Source: CAZDVQ01 sp964508975
Lineage (GTDB): Bacteria > Bacteroidota > Bacteroidia > Chitinophagales > Saprospiraceae
Direction of reading: 5' to 3'
Assembly (NCBI GenBank): GCA_964508975.1
Contig: CAZDVQ010000001.1
Location: forward strand, 253,438-317,437
DNA length: 64,000 nt
The notes under the pieces are model-generated. The model was given only the letters and a program-made list of their open reading frames with translations. It had not been told where the DNA came from and did no database searches. Shown piece after piece: positions 41,898 to 50,859 of the stretch; positions within the stretch are counted from its first letter, which is position 1; each line of letters opens with the position of its first letter. The position numbers were made by a program, and so were the translations under genes.

Positions 41898-44288
41898 CTA
41901 CAAATGCAAACCGAACCTAAAGCCCATTTTGAACACGATGTAATACTTGTTCCAGGTCTCGTTTGTAAAGCCTTCCGTCACGATGTCGTATTGATCGTAA
42001 TCAATGTTGATGCTGCGGTAACCCACGCCCACCTGCATGAAAGCGTCGGTAAATACGTGTATTTTCTTGTTGTAGGTTTGTAAGCCAAAGGCCAAAGTGC
42101 CCTCGTATCGCGTGATTTTAGGATTAAAATAACTGCTGTAAAAGGCGCCAGTGCTCACATCCGTGCCCTGGATATAATCGTTGGGCTGGGTGGTCAGCGT
42201 GGAGTACATGAGCTGCGGACCCCAATAACCCAAGTTTGTAGCCCCCTGGTACCCTACTTTTTTCTGTTGCATCACGAACTTCAAACCGCCTGTAATCTCG
42301 TTACCCCGGATGTTTTCAAACTCCTTGCCATCGCCGCCTATTTGACCGAAGCGGTACTTCGATTTTTGCCCGAAGTACATTTTATACCGACCGTGCAAGA
42401 TTACTTTGCCCAGTTTCAAATCGGCTGCAATGGGGATCGATTTCCAAATCAAGTTAAAGGGATTTGTGGAAATGGCCAATGTAGATTGCACCCCACGGCT
42501 AAGCCTAGCCTCGCGGCGCGCTTCTTCCTCCTCTCGTTTACGACGGGCAATATCGGCTTCCTCACGAGCCTTGGCCTCGGCTGCGGCCTTGTCGGCATTG
42601 GCCTTGCGTTGAGCTTTTACGCGGTTTAAACCCGCCTGGTCAGGTAGGTAAGCATAATATGCCTCTGTGGTGCCCAGCTCTGTTTCCGACATGCTCGACA
42701 ATTCCTCGTCCAAGAGCGGCATCACCTTGCGCAACGAGGTTTTATCTTTCATCTCCCAAGCCGCATGCGCAAACGCGAACACGAAGTCTTTATCGGTATA
42801 CACCTTGGCATCAATGGCCCGGTTGCCATATTTCAACGCTTCGGGATATTTTTCAATGTAGTCCAAAGCTCGCGTCAATTCAGTCAATTTATCATCGGGC
42901 ACTTGGGCCTTACTCAACTCCTCCAGTTGGGCCTTGATGTATTTCTCTTCTTTGGCCAGGGTTTCCTTGTCAAAGTTACGCAAGTTCAGCACGCTGGTCA
43001 GGCGAAACTCCTCGGCAACCACTTTATCGCCCAAGGTGCTGTTGGCATAAGCCAAGGCGTTGGTCACATTGTCTTGGTCGGAGGTGGTAGCATTGCGCTT
43101 TTCGCGTAAAAACTGCTCGCCAACAGCCACGGTATGCCAAGCGTTGTAGCGGTCAATATTCTTGATATTTTCCACCCCGATACGCAGCCAATCCTGACAA
43201 TAATTGGCCAGCGCCTGCTGGTAATTCTGGTAAAAGTTCTCGTCCAACTTCGAAAAATCCTGCTGGATGCTACTGATGCTGTAAAACTCCACCGTTGGGC
43301 GGATGTACATGATATAATCCATAAAGCGCATGTCCCAGGTCGATGCGGTATACTTGTCGCGGGCATTCCGGTGCCAGAAACCTCGCGATTTATCGCTGAA
43401 ACTCCAGGCTGCCACGCCCGCCATGTGGCGGTACGTATTAATTCTAGATGGCTGTTTTTCAACCAATAAATCAAGTTTAACCAAGCTTTTCCGGAACAGC
43501 TCAAAACCTTTGTTGTAATGGTCAAAAGCCTCGCGGTTCAAGGTATCGGCAGCCATTTTACGCAGTAAGCGCACATCGTCCCAAACCAGTGTCCTCAAGG
43601 CTTCTTCGCTGGCAGCACGCCAAGTTTTCAAGGAATCGGCAGGAATTTCGGGCATTTCTAGTTCCATGGTGCCGTACTCGCCCATACCTACGCTATACAA
43701 ACCGAGCCCCTTGGCAAAGGTCCAAGTTTTATCCTCGGTATTACCGTTGATATCAAGGTTGCGGTACAACACTTCCACGGCTTTACGGCTTTGGCCATAC
43801 ACTTGCACCGTGGTTAGTTTTGCCCTAGCGCTCACCCTTTTACCACTGACGGGGTCGGTAAAATTCCACAACACAGGCGCATCCGAGCTCGGGATTTTAA
43901 AAAAAACTACCGGCTCTGCCAGCGTAACCCGTTCTAAATCCATCGGATAGGAAAGCACTTCGTCAAGCTTAAACTTGCCGTGCGCCGTCAACAGCACTTC
44001 GCCTTGTGCGTTAAGCTGGTAAAAGTGCATCAAAGCCATGTTGGGGTAAAAATCAAGGGCATCAAAAAATGAATACTCGGCCACATATTCCACCTTGCCT
44101 TCGTGTTGTCGGGCGTAAAGGTCTTGCTGAAAAGCTGAACCAAACATTTCCGCGCCGTTGTCCACCAAATAAGCACTTCGCTCAAAGGTGGGGAAGAAAT
44201 AATCAGCGGCACGTTCCTGTGCCTGCGTGGTCAAAACACTAGCAAAAGCTAGCATAAACATCATTTGTCGAAGCATTGACGGTTTCAT
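41898..44288 (-). CDS. Large exported envelope protein with C-terminal barrel-like part, unknown
   Basis: A 796-residue protein with signal peptide (MKPSMLRQMMFMLAFASVLTTQAQ). Residues about 25-250 are mixed. Residues 250-550 are helical, with DALDYIEKYPEALKYGNRAI resembling a tetratricopeptide-like helix pair. A very charged coiled coil lies at about 560-600 (AEAKAREEADIARRKREEEE). The last 190 residues alternate aromatic strands (FNLIWKSIPIAADLKLGKVILHGRYKMYFG ... FKMGFRFGLHL) and end in a hydrophobic residue as outer-membrane barrels do. I do not recognise a family. A divergent GC-rich element separates it from the oxidase gene. Confidence 0.8.
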   Translation of the reverse strand: MKPSMLRQMMFMLAFASVLTTQAQERAADYFFPTFERSAYLVDNGAEMFGSAFQQDLYARQHEGKVEYVAEYSFFDALDFYPNMALMHFYQLNAQGEVLLTAHGKFKLDEVLSYPMDLERVTLAEPVVFFKIPSSDAPVLWNFTDPVSGKRVSARAKLTTVQVYGQSRKAVEVLYRNLDINGNTEDKTWTFAKGLGLYSVGMGEYGTMELEMPEIPADSLKTWRAASEEALRTLVWDDVRLLRKMAADTLNREAFDHYNKGFELFRKSLVKLDLLVEKQPSRINTYRHMAGVAAWSFSDKSRGFWHRNARDKYTASTWDMRFMDYIMYIRPTVEFYSISSIQQDFSKLDENFYQNYQQALANYCQDWLRIGVENIKNIDRYNAWHTVAVGEQFLREKRNATTSDQDNVTNALAYANSTLGDKVVAEEFRLTSVLNLRNFDKETLAKEEKYIKAQLEELSKAQVPDDKLTELTRALDYIEKYPEALKYGNRAIDAKVYTDKDFVFAFAHAAWEMKDKTSLRKVMPLLDEELSSMSETELGTTEAYYAYLPDQAGLNRVKAQRKANADKAAAEAKAREEADIARRKREEEEARREARLSRGVQSTLAISTNPFNLIWKSIPIAADLKLGKVILHGRYKMYFGQKSKYRFGQIGGDGKEFENIRGNEITGGLKFVMQQKKVGYQGATNLGYWGPQLMYSTLTTQPNDYIQGTDVSTGAFYSSYFNPKITRYEGTLAFGLQTYNKKIHVFTDAFMQVGVGYRSINIDYDQYDIVTEGFTNETWNKYYIVFKMGFRFGLHL

Positions 44289-44309
44289 ATCTACTTGTTT
44301 TTTTAGATG

Positions 44310-44422
44310 ATTTGGGCGTGCCCCCGCTGCGCGGGGTCGCCACCCTCCGCGCTCGCTATTCGCTCGGTGCCTTGCGGCACCAGCGGCGCTTCGCGCCGCT
44401 GCCCTCCGGTCGGCTCACGCTT
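44310..44422 (+). repeat. GC-rich modular intergenic element
   Basis: Left end ATTTGGGCGTGCCCCCGCTG, module GCTCGCTATTCGCTCGG, hairpins GGTGCCTTGCGGCACC and GCGGCGCTTCGCGCCGC, right end CGGCTCACGC. It fills most of the 199 bp between the divergent genes at 44288 and 44488. Confidence 0.8.
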
Positions 44423-44487
44423 GGGCAGTACAAAATAATATCGCTTTTAGCTACAATCTAATACGGTAAATCACGTAATTTGCAGGC

Positions 44488-45903
44488 ATGGAGCACATCG
44501 TTTACAAAGCCGTTGAGCAAACTGACCTGGCCTATTTCCAGGGCATCCTCAACGAGAACCAAATTATCGGCCTCAGTAATATCCCCGAACAATACAGCCA
44601 CGACGAAACGGAGGACTTCCGCTTCGTGCCAGAACTGGTTTTGTTGCCCGACAATACCCTGCAAGTCAGCCAAATCATGGCCTACTGCCACTTGCAGCAA
44701 ATACCCGTAACCCCGCGCGGGGCTGGTAGTGGGCTAGCCGGAGGGGCACTACCCATTCAAGGCGGCATCGTACTTTCTACCGAGCGCATGAACCGCATAC
44801 TCCAGATCGACGAGGCGAATTTACAATGTACCGTTGAACCCGGCGTGATTACCGAACAACTGCAAAACGCTGTAAAAGCACTTGGGCTATTTTACCCGCC
44901 CGATCCCTCAAGCCGCTCCTGGAGTTTTATCGGGGGTAACGTGAGTACCAACGCAGGCGGCCCAAAAGCGGTGAAATATGGCGTGGTGAAAGATTATGTA
45001 CTCAACCTCGAAGTGGTTTTAGCCAACGGCGATATTATCCAAACGGGCGCCAACACGCTCAAAAATTCTAGCGGTTACAACCTCACGCAACTGTTCGTGG
45101 GCTCTGAGGGTACCTTGGGCATCATTACCCAAATAGTGCTGAAACTCATCCCCCACCCTACGCATAATTTACTGTTGCTGGCCCCTTTCCGCTCGCCCGA
45201 GCAGGCCTGCGCAGCGGTGTCGGCTATTTTCCAAGCGGGTATTACCCCTTCCGGACTGGAATTCATGGAACGTGCGGCACTCGAGTACGCTATCCGCTAT
45301 CTCGGCGATGCAGGCCTAGAACTACCCGAGCATATCAAAGCCCACCTCCTCATCGAGGTAGATGGCTTCGACCCCGACACCCTATTGGCCGATTGTGAAA
45401 AAATCAGCACCGTGCTCGCTGCTTTCGATTGTGACGACATCCTCTTCGCCGATAGCGAAGCCCAGAAAAATGAACTCTGGCGTTTGCGCCGCTGCGTGGG
45501 CCACGCCGTAAAAGGTGGCTCCATTTACAAAGAGGAAGACACCGTGGTGCCTCGGGCTAGTTTACCCGAATTACTGCGGGCTGTGAAGGAAATCGGCGCC
45601 AAATACGGCTTTGAATCGGTTTGCTACGGCCATGCCGGTGATGGCAACCTCCATGTCAACATCTTGAAAGGCGAGCTCAGCGATTCCGACTGGCAAGTAG
45701 AAGTTCCCAAGGGCATCCGCGAGATTTTCGGAGTGGTTAAAGCACTGAAAGGCACCATCTCCGGCGAGCACGGTATTGGCTATGTACAGCAAGCATATTT
45801 GGACACGGTGTTCAGCGAGACTGAAATAGTCCTCCGCCAAGGTATCAAACGCCTGTTTGACCCGAAATTGATTTTAAACCCCGGCAAAGTACTGCGTTTA
45901 TGA
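44488..45903 (+). CDS. FAD-linked oxidase (GlcD/D-lactate dehydrogenase family)
   Basis: A 471-residue flavoenzyme. The PCMH FAD-binding domain (about 1-220) has PRGAGSGLAGGALP, FIGGNVSTNAGGPKAVKYG and SEGTLGIITQ. The C-terminal domain has GHAGDGNLHVNIL and GEHGIGYVQ, where the metal and substrate histidines sit. It probably oxidises a 2-hydroxy acid such as glycolate or D-lactate; the exact substrate cannot be decided. The ATGA overlap with the next gene (45900-45903) shows translational coupling with the isoprenoid-synthase-like protein. Confidence 0.93.
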   Translation: MEHIVYKAVEQTDLAYFQGILNENQIIGLSNIPEQYSHDETEDFRFVPELVLLPDNTLQVSQIMAYCHLQQIPVTPRGAGSGLAGGALPIQGGIVLSTERMNRILQIDEANLQCTVEPGVITEQLQNAVKALGLFYPPDPSSRSWSFIGGNVSTNAGGPKAVKYGVVKDYVLNLEVVLANGDIIQTGANTLKNSSGYNLTQLFVGSEGTLGIITQIVLKLIPHPTHNLLLLAPFRSPEQACAAVSAIFQAGITPSGLEFMERAALEYAIRYLGDAGLELPEHIKAHLLIEVDGFDPDTLLADCEKISTVLAAFDCDDILFADSEAQKNELWRLRRCVGHAVKGGSIYKEEDTVVPRASLPELLRAVKEIGAKYGFESVCYGHAGDGNLHVNILKGELSDSDWQVEVPKGIREIFGVVKALKGTISGEHGIGYVQQAYLDTVFSETEIVLRQGIKRLFDPKLILNPGKVLRL

Positions 45904-46898
45904 TGCGCATACGAGCCTTGTTTGCCCTGTTGCATACCGGGGCGAGTATTGTACTAGCCTATGCTCGACAGTACAAGCACCTGCAAGACAGGCTGTTCCC
46001 GCTCCTCAAAGCTTTTGAAAATACGCAAGATGGCAGCATCGAGGCAAAAGACCTCCTAAAAATTAAAAAGATTTATGGTTTTGCCGTGGTGTTGCTGTTT
46101 GTTGAGCCATTTCAACGGGTTCGGGGCCAGAAACTCAGTACTAATGAACGCTATACTTTCAGCCTGATTGGTGCCATGACTGGCCTGCTAGATGATTACT
46201 TTGACAAGTTTCAACTCCCGCTGGCCCGCATTCAAGAACTGAGCGATGCTGCTAGCGAGGTTAAAGCTAGTAACCAACACGAGGCATTGTCGAGGCTATT
46301 GCTACAACAATTAGCCGAGCATAGCAACTTAAACCCAGCCTACCAGCAAGCCAGGCTCGATGTGTTGCATTGGCAGCAAGAAAGTTTGCGGCAAATGAAC
46401 GATATCAGTAAAGCGGAGCTGGATCAAATTACCCGCGCCAAAGCAGGTCATTCGGCGCTGCTGTACGCCAGCCTGCTCAACACGCCATGCAGCAAGGCCG
46501 AATGCGACATGCTGTATGAGCTAAGTGCCCTCATTCAACTTGCCAACGATATTTTTGATGTGTATGAAGATACCCAATCCGGTATTCATACCTTGGCCAA
46601 TACCTGTGCGAGCATAGCCGACTTGCAGCTTATTTTTGAAGCATATCTCCATCATTGGCTCGAGAAACTAGCGGCATTGCCATACACCAAAAGCGCCAAA
46701 CGAGTATTTTACAACAGGATAAACTTGGTCATCATCGCACGGGTGCGGGTTTGTTTAGACCAGTTTGCAGCGCTGGAGCAGCAACATGGGCATTTTAATC
46801 CTAGCCAATTTAGCCGCAAGCAGTTAATCTGCGATATGGAAAAACCGAGCAATCAGCTGGCTTCATTTGGGTATTTTATGGCGGGCTTTAAGAACTAG
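45900..46898 (+). CDS. Putative class I isoprenoid-synthase-like protein
   Basis: A 332-residue all-helical protein coupled to the upstream oxidase by a 4-bp ATGA overlap. Two Asp-rich motifs have the spacing of class I terpene/prenyl synthases: LLDDYFDK (DDxxD, residues 98-102) and LANDIFDVYED (NDxxD, 216-224). A KAGHSALLY segment (181-189) lies between them, at the place of the KTG/KTA stretch of prenyltransferases. N- and C-terminal parts show no known domain. Similar sequence-poor proteins of Bacteroidota are usually called hypothetical. A diphosphate-binding enzyme is an inference from motifs, not shown. Confidence 0.65.
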   Translation: MMRIRALFALLHTGASIVLAYARQYKHLQDRLFPLLKAFENTQDGSIEAKDLLKIKKIYGFAVVLLFVEPFQRVRGQKLSTNERYTFSLIGAMTGLLDDYFDKFQLPLARIQELSDAASEVKASNQHEALSRLLLQQLAEHSNLNPAYQQARLDVLHWQQESLRQMNDISKAELDQITRAKAGHSALLYASLLNTPCSKAECDMLYELSALIQLANDIFDVYEDTQSGIHTLANTCASIADLQLIFEAYLHHWLEKLAALPYTKSAKRVFYNRINLVIIARVRVCLDQFAALEQQHGHFNPSQFSRKQLICDMEKPSNQLASFGYFMAGFKN

Positions 46899-46943
46899 AC
46901 CAAGCTTTTCCAAATATGACTGTGATAGACCTGCCAATAGTGC

Positions 46944-47051
46944 GTTTGCGTTAGCTGGCCAAAGGGCAGCCGCGTTGCGGCTGGTGCGAAGCACCGAACG
47001 TCCAGTGAGCCCGGCGGACAGCGGCGGCCAAAGGCCGCAACGCCCAAAAAA
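46944..47051 (-). repeat. GC-rich modular intergenic element
   Basis: On the minus strand: TTTTTTGGGCGTTGCGGCC, GGCCGCTTTGGCC-type hairpin, GGTGCTTCGCACC hairpin, GCCGCAACGCGGC hairpin, right end CCAGCTAACGCAAA. It lies between the isoprenoid-synthase-like gene and the BaiN-type gene. Confidence 0.8.
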
Positions 47052-47137
47052 CAAATCATACGAAACTATAGTAGCATTTCTTCGGGCGTAAGGCCGCTCA
47101 AAATGTTGTATTTTCGCCCCATAAAAACCACTACACC

Positions 47138-48346
47138 TTGAACATCATCATCATTGGCGGGGGCGCCGCAGGATTTTTCTCGGCCATCACGGCAGCGGAG
47201 CGCAACCCAAATGCGACCGTATTACTGCTTGAAAAGAACCAACGCGTCCTCGAAAAAGTAAAAGTATCGGGCGGTGGCCGATGTAATGTAACTCACGCTT
47301 GTTTTGAGCCCCGGGATTTAGTTAAGTTTTATCCCCGTGGCAGTAAAGCGCTGCTCGGGCCTTTCACCCGTTTTGGGCCAAGCCATACCATCGAGTGGTT
47401 CAAACAGCGTGGCGTAGCGCTTAAAGTTGAAGCCGACGGCCGGATGTTCCCCACCACCGACGACTCCATGACCATCATGAACTGCCTCACCCGTGCAGCG
47501 CAGGATGCAGGCGTACAGGTACGCACGGGCATGAAAGTAGATAGTTTCGAGCCACAAGATGCCCAATGGCTGGTGCGCTGTGCCGATGAAAGTTTCGTGG
47601 CCGACAAGCTCATGGTGGCCAGCGGTAGTAGCAACCAGGTTTGGGAAAGCCTGCGAGCTTTGGGTTTAAAAATAGTAGAAGCAGTACCATCCTTGTTTAC
47701 CTTCAATATCACCGATGCGCGCATTAAGGACCTCAGCGGTTTGAGTGTGCCCAATGCCCATATCAAGGTGTTGGGTACCAAGTTAGAGGCTAGCGGCCCG
47801 ACCCTCATCACGCATTGGGGTTTAAGCGGGCCGGGTATTTTGCGACTATCGGCCTGGGGTGCCCGCGACTTACACGAGCGTGATTACCACTTTGAGCTGA
47901 TGCTCAACCTTTTACCGCATATGAGCCGCGACGAGGTACAAGTAGAACTCGGTCAACTGAAACAAGTAAACGCCAAGCAACTGGTGTTGAGCCATAGTCG
48001 TTTCGGCCTGCCCAGCCGCTTATGGATAAGCCTCGTTACACACGCGGGCGTACACGAGCAGATGCGCTGGGGCGATATGCCCAAGGCCGTGTTCAACAAA
48101 ATTATTGAAAACCTGAGCTTTGGCACGTATAAGGTCAACGGTAAAAGCACCTTCAAAGAAGAATTTGTAACTGCCGGGGGTGTTGCACTCGACGAAGTAG
48201 ATTTCAAGCGCTACGAGCTCAAGCGTTTCCCGGGTTTGTTCATGGCCGGCGAGGTCCTCGATATTGATGCCATCACGGGCGGTTTTAACTTTCAAGCGGC
48301 CTGGACGGGTGGTTTCATCGCTGGGGAGAGTATGGGGGAGGGGTGA
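47138..48346 (+). CDS. BaiN/HI0933-family FAD/NAD(P)-dependent oxidoreductase (TTG start)
   Basis: A 402-residue flavoprotein. The start is TTG at 47138 (NIIIIGGGAAGFFSAITAAE follows); no ATG exists in frame upstream before a stop that would fit. Rossmann dinucleotide site GGGAAG at residues 7-12; family signature KVSGGGRCNVTHACF at about 43; ATPasic-type VASGSSNQVWESL region; C-terminal GLFMAGEVLDIDAITGGFNFQAAWTGGFIAG. Proteins of this group reduce unsaturated substrates (BaiN in bile acids) but most have no assigned substrate. TATTTTCG at about 47109 is a near-match -7 box. It abuts the convergent lipoprotein gene with no gap. Confidence 0.9.
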   Translation: MNIIIIGGGAAGFFSAITAAERNPNATVLLLEKNQRVLEKVKVSGGGRCNVTHACFEPRDLVKFYPRGSKALLGPFTRFGPSHTIEWFKQRGVALKVEADGRMFPTTDDSMTIMNCLTRAAQDAGVQVRTGMKVDSFEPQDAQWLVRCADESFVADKLMVASGSSNQVWESLRALGLKIVEAVPSLFTFNITDARIKDLSGLSVPNAHIKVLGTKLEASGPTLITHWGLSGPGILRLSAWGARDLHERDYHFELMLNLLPHMSRDEVQVELGQLKQVNAKQLVLSHSRFGLPSRLWISLVTHAGVHEQMRWGDMPKAVFNKIIENLSFGTYKVNGKSTFKEEFVTAGGVALDEVDFKRYELKRFPGLFMAGEVLDIDAITGGFNFQAAWTGGFIAGESMGEG

Positions 48347-48901
48347 TTAAAGCGGGGCCATGAGTTTGCCATACGAGAAACGGAAGCAACCGTCTTCGGT
48401 GGCGATACAAATAAATAACTCTAGGTCAACATCGCGTGGCACTAAGGTTAGGTTATCTACCCTTACTAAGAGTAGTTTTCCATCGGGGCTTAAAATAGTT
48501 GGATTGACCCCGCCTTCATTACCGTGTACAATATCACCTAAACGCGTTGCACTGACTGCGAAGTCAACAATCCTGATATTTGATTCAATTTTCAAATACT
48601 GCATAGTGCCCCTTATCATTGGATTAGGGTAAACTACTATTTTAATGCTATCATCTGGCGGACAATGGACTATCGGCCCTGGCATATTATTCGTGGTAAA
48701 TATCACATGTTCCAAAGTTGAAAAAACATCGCTACAACCTTTATCCATCCAAGTCCAATGGTTTAGGCCATTATCGTTGATGACATTGCCGTTGATATCG
48801 GTCTGTACGATTTGGGTTATATCCAGCGGTTTAGGCGTTTTTTTACACGAAACAGCCACGGCGACAATGCATAAAAATGCTAGCAGGTTAAAGTATTTCA
48901 T
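48347..48901 (-). CDS. Putative lipoprotein, unknown
   Basis: A 184-residue protein; the ATG at 48901 opens a lipoprotein signal MKYFNLLAFLCIVAVAVSCKK (Cys19). The mature part is beta-rich (IKIVVYPNPMIRGTMQYLKI ... DLELFICIATEDGCFRFSYG). YPNP is reminiscent of sorting-domain starts, but here it lies mid-protein and the rest does not match. Its stop meets the stop of the BaiN-type gene directly (48346/48347). It starts the secreted-protein region that runs to 56 kb. No function is recognised. Confidence 0.75.
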   Translation of the reverse strand: MKYFNLLAFLCIVAVAVSCKKTPKPLDITQIVQTDINGNVINDNGLNHWTWMDKGCSDVFSTLEHVIFTTNNMPGPIVHCPPDDSIKIVVYPNPMIRGTMQYLKIESNIRIVDFAVSATRLGDIVHGNEGGVNPTILSPDGKLLLVRVDNLTLVPRDVDLELFICIATEDGCFRFSYGKLMAPL

Positions 48902-48968
48902 GTTGTTTATTTTTGAAAGATGCCTACAAGAAGGATAAATCCAACTTGTAGGCATTCTAATAACTAGA

Positions 48969-49766
48969 TTAAATGACTAAAGCGATTTGTGGTGAGTAGG
49001 TAACGTGTGACTGGAAGAACAGTATAGAAGAAATTTTATCGTTCCAGCTTTTGAAGCGGGTGGCCCTAATAGTCCATAGCGGATAATCTACTCTAGTGGA
49101 GGTTGATAATTTAGAAAAATAAATCTGCCGACCACCATAGTTAGCGTCCCAATAACCGCAATAAGAAAGAGGCTTAATTGTGTTATAATGATAAAATCGC
49201 AATAGGGAGATATTATCATTATAAGTACCACCAATCCAGCCAATCCGTTGCCCATAACAACTAATAGAGCCTGGTTGAGTTGAATAGCTAGGCGTGAAAG
49301 TAGACCACCAGTTGATGGGGGCCATGTCAAGGTGCCAACCAGCGGGTCCTGCATGTTGCCAGTTCTCAACCAAACCTCCCTCAAGAGTTCTGGTACTTTC
49401 TGTCAATTCCGTACTTTGAAAGGTAACTGCGTTTGAAAAGGATTCCATGTCTTTAAAGTAGCATACCGTTGTACCCTTGTCAGAAAGAATAACGTGGGGA
49501 ACAAAAGTATTTTCGTACTGAATGAAAAAAGAATCAACCGAGGCGGGAGCATCCAAGAATTCAATTTCATCGCTGTCCGGATTGGCCTTTACTGTAACGG
49601 TGTGTTTAACCCCATCAACAACGATGTTTTGTTGCACAGTTACATAAGACTTCGCGGTTGTCGACGCTTCTTGCGAAGGTACAAAATCTTCTTGTTTAGA
49701 GCAAGCGTTCAAGAGCAAAGGTAAAAACAATACCCACATTGCTTTTTTAAATACGTTAAATTCCAT
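48969..49766 (-). CDS. Beta-gamma-crystallin-like lipoprotein
   Basis: A 265-residue protein with a lipoprotein signal (FLPLLLNACSKQ, Cys22). Residues about 30-120 contain beta strands (SYVTVQQNIVVDGVKHTVTVKA). In the C-terminal half two segments match the calcium-binding signature N/D-N/D-x-x-S/T-S of beta-gamma crystallins: YNDNISLL (about 190) and WNDKISSI (about 245). YWDANYGGRQIYFS (about 213), between them, reads like a Greek-key Y/W-G corner. A Ca-binding, surface-exposed function is plausible but unproven. It is an independent gene 67 bp upstream of the smaller lipoprotein gene. Confidence 0.75.
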   Translation of the reverse strand: MEFNVFKKAMWVLFLPLLLNACSKQEDFVPSQEASTTAKSYVTVQQNIVVDGVKHTVTVKANPDSDEIEFLDAPASVDSFFIQYENTFVPHVILSDKGTTVCYFKDMESFSNAVTFQSTELTESTRTLEGGLVENWQHAGPAGWHLDMAPINWWSTFTPSYSTQPGSISCYGQRIGWIGGTYNDNISLLRFYHYNTIKPLSYCGYWDANYGGRQIYFSKLSTSTRVDYPLWTIRATRFKSWNDKISSILFFQSHVTYSPQIALVI

Positions 49767-49908
49767 AGAAAAAAAATTAGAACTGTAAGAATACCCTGAT
49801 TGAACAAGGCAGGGTGTTACCTTGCCTGCAATACGCTCCCAGCCCTGCGCAAAGCGAGGGAGCAGGTTTACAGGAAACCAAAGTTGGCCTAACTTATTCC
49901 ATCATATA
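49767..49908. other. Spacer with two hairpins
   Basis: Contains AGGCAGGGT/ACCTTGCCT (49811-49831, one G-U pair) and a GCTCCC/GGGAGC inverted repeat (49846-49864). They could end the four-gene operon (minus strand, last stop 49909). No T-tract is present and confidence is low. Confidence 0.35.
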
Positions 49909-50376
49909 CTATTGCCTTTTGAAGGCAATACCAAATACATTATAATAGCTGTTGCTGTCAGGTAAATATACTTGGCGTATGCTATCAAATGCAGTTGGGT
50001 ATCGGCGTTCCGTTACGACGTACATAGAATCAGGTGATAGATGCTTAATGTCACATCTGTACCCTCCCCATAAACTATACAATTCATTGTAGTAATTTAT
50101 GATCATAATTCCATTCAGTTCATCGATATCCCAAAGTAAACGGTCCGGTTCAAGGTTTTGTGTTGAAGTATAGTACCCGCCCCCATCACGTTCGAAAACA
50201 TGGTAAATTTGGTTTACGAAATTACTTTGCAAGGTATCACCGTTAGTTGAAGATATGCGAAAATTGTAATAATCTCCATACCAAACACCCTCGTACACAC
50301 TGACTGGTAAACAGTCATCTTTTTCACAAGCAGCAAAAAGAATTGTACAGCTCATGAACAAAAACCATTTGTGCAT
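49909..50376 (-). CDS. Small lipoprotein, unknown (operon gene 4)
   Basis: A 155-residue lipoprotein (MHKWFLFMSCTILFAAC, Cys17). The mature chain begins with YEGVWYGDYYNFRISS and has strands typical of small lipocalin-like lipoproteins of Bacteroidota (several Tyr- and Gly-rich strands, ends GIAFKRQ), but no family is certain. It lies 3 bp downstream of the neighbouring lipoprotein gene, so it is the last gene of a minus-strand operon that begins at 56152. Confidence 0.75.
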   Translation of the reverse strand: MHKWFLFMSCTILFAACEKDDCLPVSVYEGVWYGDYYNFRISSTNGDTLQSNFVNQIYHVFERDGGGYYTSTQNLEPDRLLWDIDELNGIMIINYYNELYSLWGGYRCDIKHLSPDSMYVVTERRYPTAFDSIRQVYLPDSNSYYNVFGIAFKRQ

Positions 50377-50379
50377 AAC

Positions 50380-50859
50380 TTATAGTTTTTTGAATAATAA
50401 ATCTGATTGAATGTAAACGGTAACGTCGCCATTAGCATTTCGTCCGTATCTAGTCATACTCATGGCCAATGTATCTTTAGCTTCGCAAAGTAACTTGTAG
50501 CCAACAACCGACCATGAACCGCTGTAGTTCTCGGTATTAAATACAAAGTTCTGTGAACTTTCATCGAAATGCCAGAACAAGTTGAGTTCAGTTTGCAATT
50601 GTCCTTGGCCCAAGGCGGTATAAGTTCCCGTTCCGTCAGCATTGAGAACGTATTCATACGGTAAATACGTTATGCCAGGCATTGGAACTTGTTCAAATAC
50701 CAAACTGCTCGAGAACGGAGCTTGATTGAAACTTGTACCATTGTGAGCCCTCCATGTCCCCGCATATTTAACCCTGTAATCACAAGGTTCTTTAGCACAC
50801 CCAATGATCATTAAAACGGGAACGACAAGCACTAGTGCATTTTTAATTGATCCTATCAT
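50380..50859 (-). CDS. Small lipoprotein, lipocalin-like (operon gene 3)
   Basis: A 159-residue lipoprotein (VLVVPVLMIIGCAKE, Cys21). KYAGTWRAHNGTSFNQAP resembles the first strand of lipocalin-like lipoproteins, and the rest alternates strands (YEYVLNADGTGTYTALG, FWHFDESSQNFVFNT) and ends SDLLFKKL. The start codon overlaps the stop of the M23/SprB gene (ATGA at 50856-50859), so translation is coupled. It resembles the next lipoprotein in size and may be a paralogue. The ligand is unknown. Confidence 0.75.
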   Translation of the reverse strand: MIGSIKNALVLVVPVLMIIGCAKEPCDYRVKYAGTWRAHNGTSFNQAPFSSSLVFEQVPMPGITYLPYEYVLNADGTGTYTALGQGQLQTELNLFWHFDESSQNFVFNTENYSGSWSVVGYKLLCEAKDTLAMSMTRYGRNANGDVTVYIQSDLLFKKL

